The translations under genes and the position numbers were made by a program. Source: Lacticaseibacillus chiayiensis (lineage in GTDB: Bacteria; Bacillota; Bacilli; Lactobacillales; Lactobacillaceae). From it: a stretch of DNA of 40,494 bases. Below are positions 40,362-40,494 of the stretch, one piece after another (position 1 is the first letter of the stretch; each line of letters starts with the position of its first letter). The DNA lies in contig NZ_MSSM01000004.1 in NCBI RefSeq assembly GCF_004123795.1, positions 1-40,494 of the forward strand. The letters are read 5' to 3'. Under the pieces are notes generated by a model. The model saw nothing but the letters and a program-made list of their open reading frames with translations, ran no database searches and was not told the DNA's origin.

Positions 40362-40494
40362 TTACTCTTGTTGCCCTTGTTGCCGCAGAGCCTGCCATTC
40401 CTCGCGTAAAATGCCATATTTGATGGAATCCCAGTAGCGATCCTGGTAATAACGAACCTGGCGCACCCGAGCTTCTTGCTTCATCCCCACGTTG
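40362..40494 (-). CDS. GNAT-family N-acetyltransferase, C-terminal end (partial)
   Basis: The last 44 codons before TAA at 40362-40364 read NVGMKQEARVRQVRYYQDRY, then WDSIKYGILREEW, which is the typical end of RimJ/RimL-type acetyltransferases (GMxxEGxxR...GxxxDxxxYxxLxxEW). It runs off the window edge, so the acetyl-CoA site is not visible and the substrate is unknown. Confidence 0.75.
   Translation of the reverse strand, partial: NVGMKQEARVRQVRYYQDRYWDSIKYGILREEWQALRQQGQQE

Overview
The window reads as chromosome of a low/mid-GC lactic acid bacterium, most likely the Lacticaseibacillus casei/paracasei/rhamnosus group. The inference rests on the protein content (walRKHIJ-htrA, rlmH, argGH, lactose/cellobiose-type PTS), strong AGGAGG-type ribosome binding sites, CIRCE and cre sites, and a family of long palindromic intergenic repeats. 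No rRNA, tRNA, CRISPR array, integrase or transposase was seen.

Layout. 1-4600: a partial unknown gene, an orphan ribbon-helix-helix protein, a SASA-type esterase, an ASCH protein, a Fic enzyme flanked by two similar dyad repeats, and rlmH. 4757-11735: an anion-permease-like gene, a LacI regulator, then a sugar operon (TIM-barrel isomerase, 83-aa unknown, GntP/CitMHS-like permease, KDG-type kinase, hexulose-6-phosphate synthase, phosphohexuloisomerase) behind a promoter carrying a cre site and a perfect 14-bp palindrome. 12151-17151: two paralogous exported Ser/Thr-rich proteins flanking a MarR/ABC-exporter cassette whose ATPase gene carries a frameshift in an A tract. 17353-18480: a decayed glycoside-utilisation locus. 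18664-22027: a P1B-type metal ATPase, a CIRCE-controlled Hsp20 and a HesB/IscA-like protein. 22135-22504: a non-coding cluster of DnaA boxes. 22621-30156 (minus strand): htrA, walJ, walI, walH, walK, walR. 30490-35335: an alpha/beta hydrolase, then a fused amino-acid binding protein/permease with argG and argH behind an ARG-box-like promoter. 35589-40174: a Lac-family PTS locus split over two divergent units (EIIB-EIIA on plus; GntR, EIIC, DUF3284 and MupG-type hydrolase on minus). A GNAT C-terminus ends the window.

Most striking observation: a ~120-bp palindromic element occurs in seven full or near-full copies plus one truncated copy. Every full copy lies directly upstream of a gene and in the same orientation relative to that gene, usually ending 13-24 nt before the start codon. 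In hsp20 it lies between the promoter/CIRCE and the start codon, so it should be part of the 5' untranslated RNA. This looks more like a mobile or amplified 5'-UTR RNA structure than random repeat insertion. Second in interest are the DnaA-box cluster downstream of htrA and the unusual kinase/HPS/PHI sugar operon.
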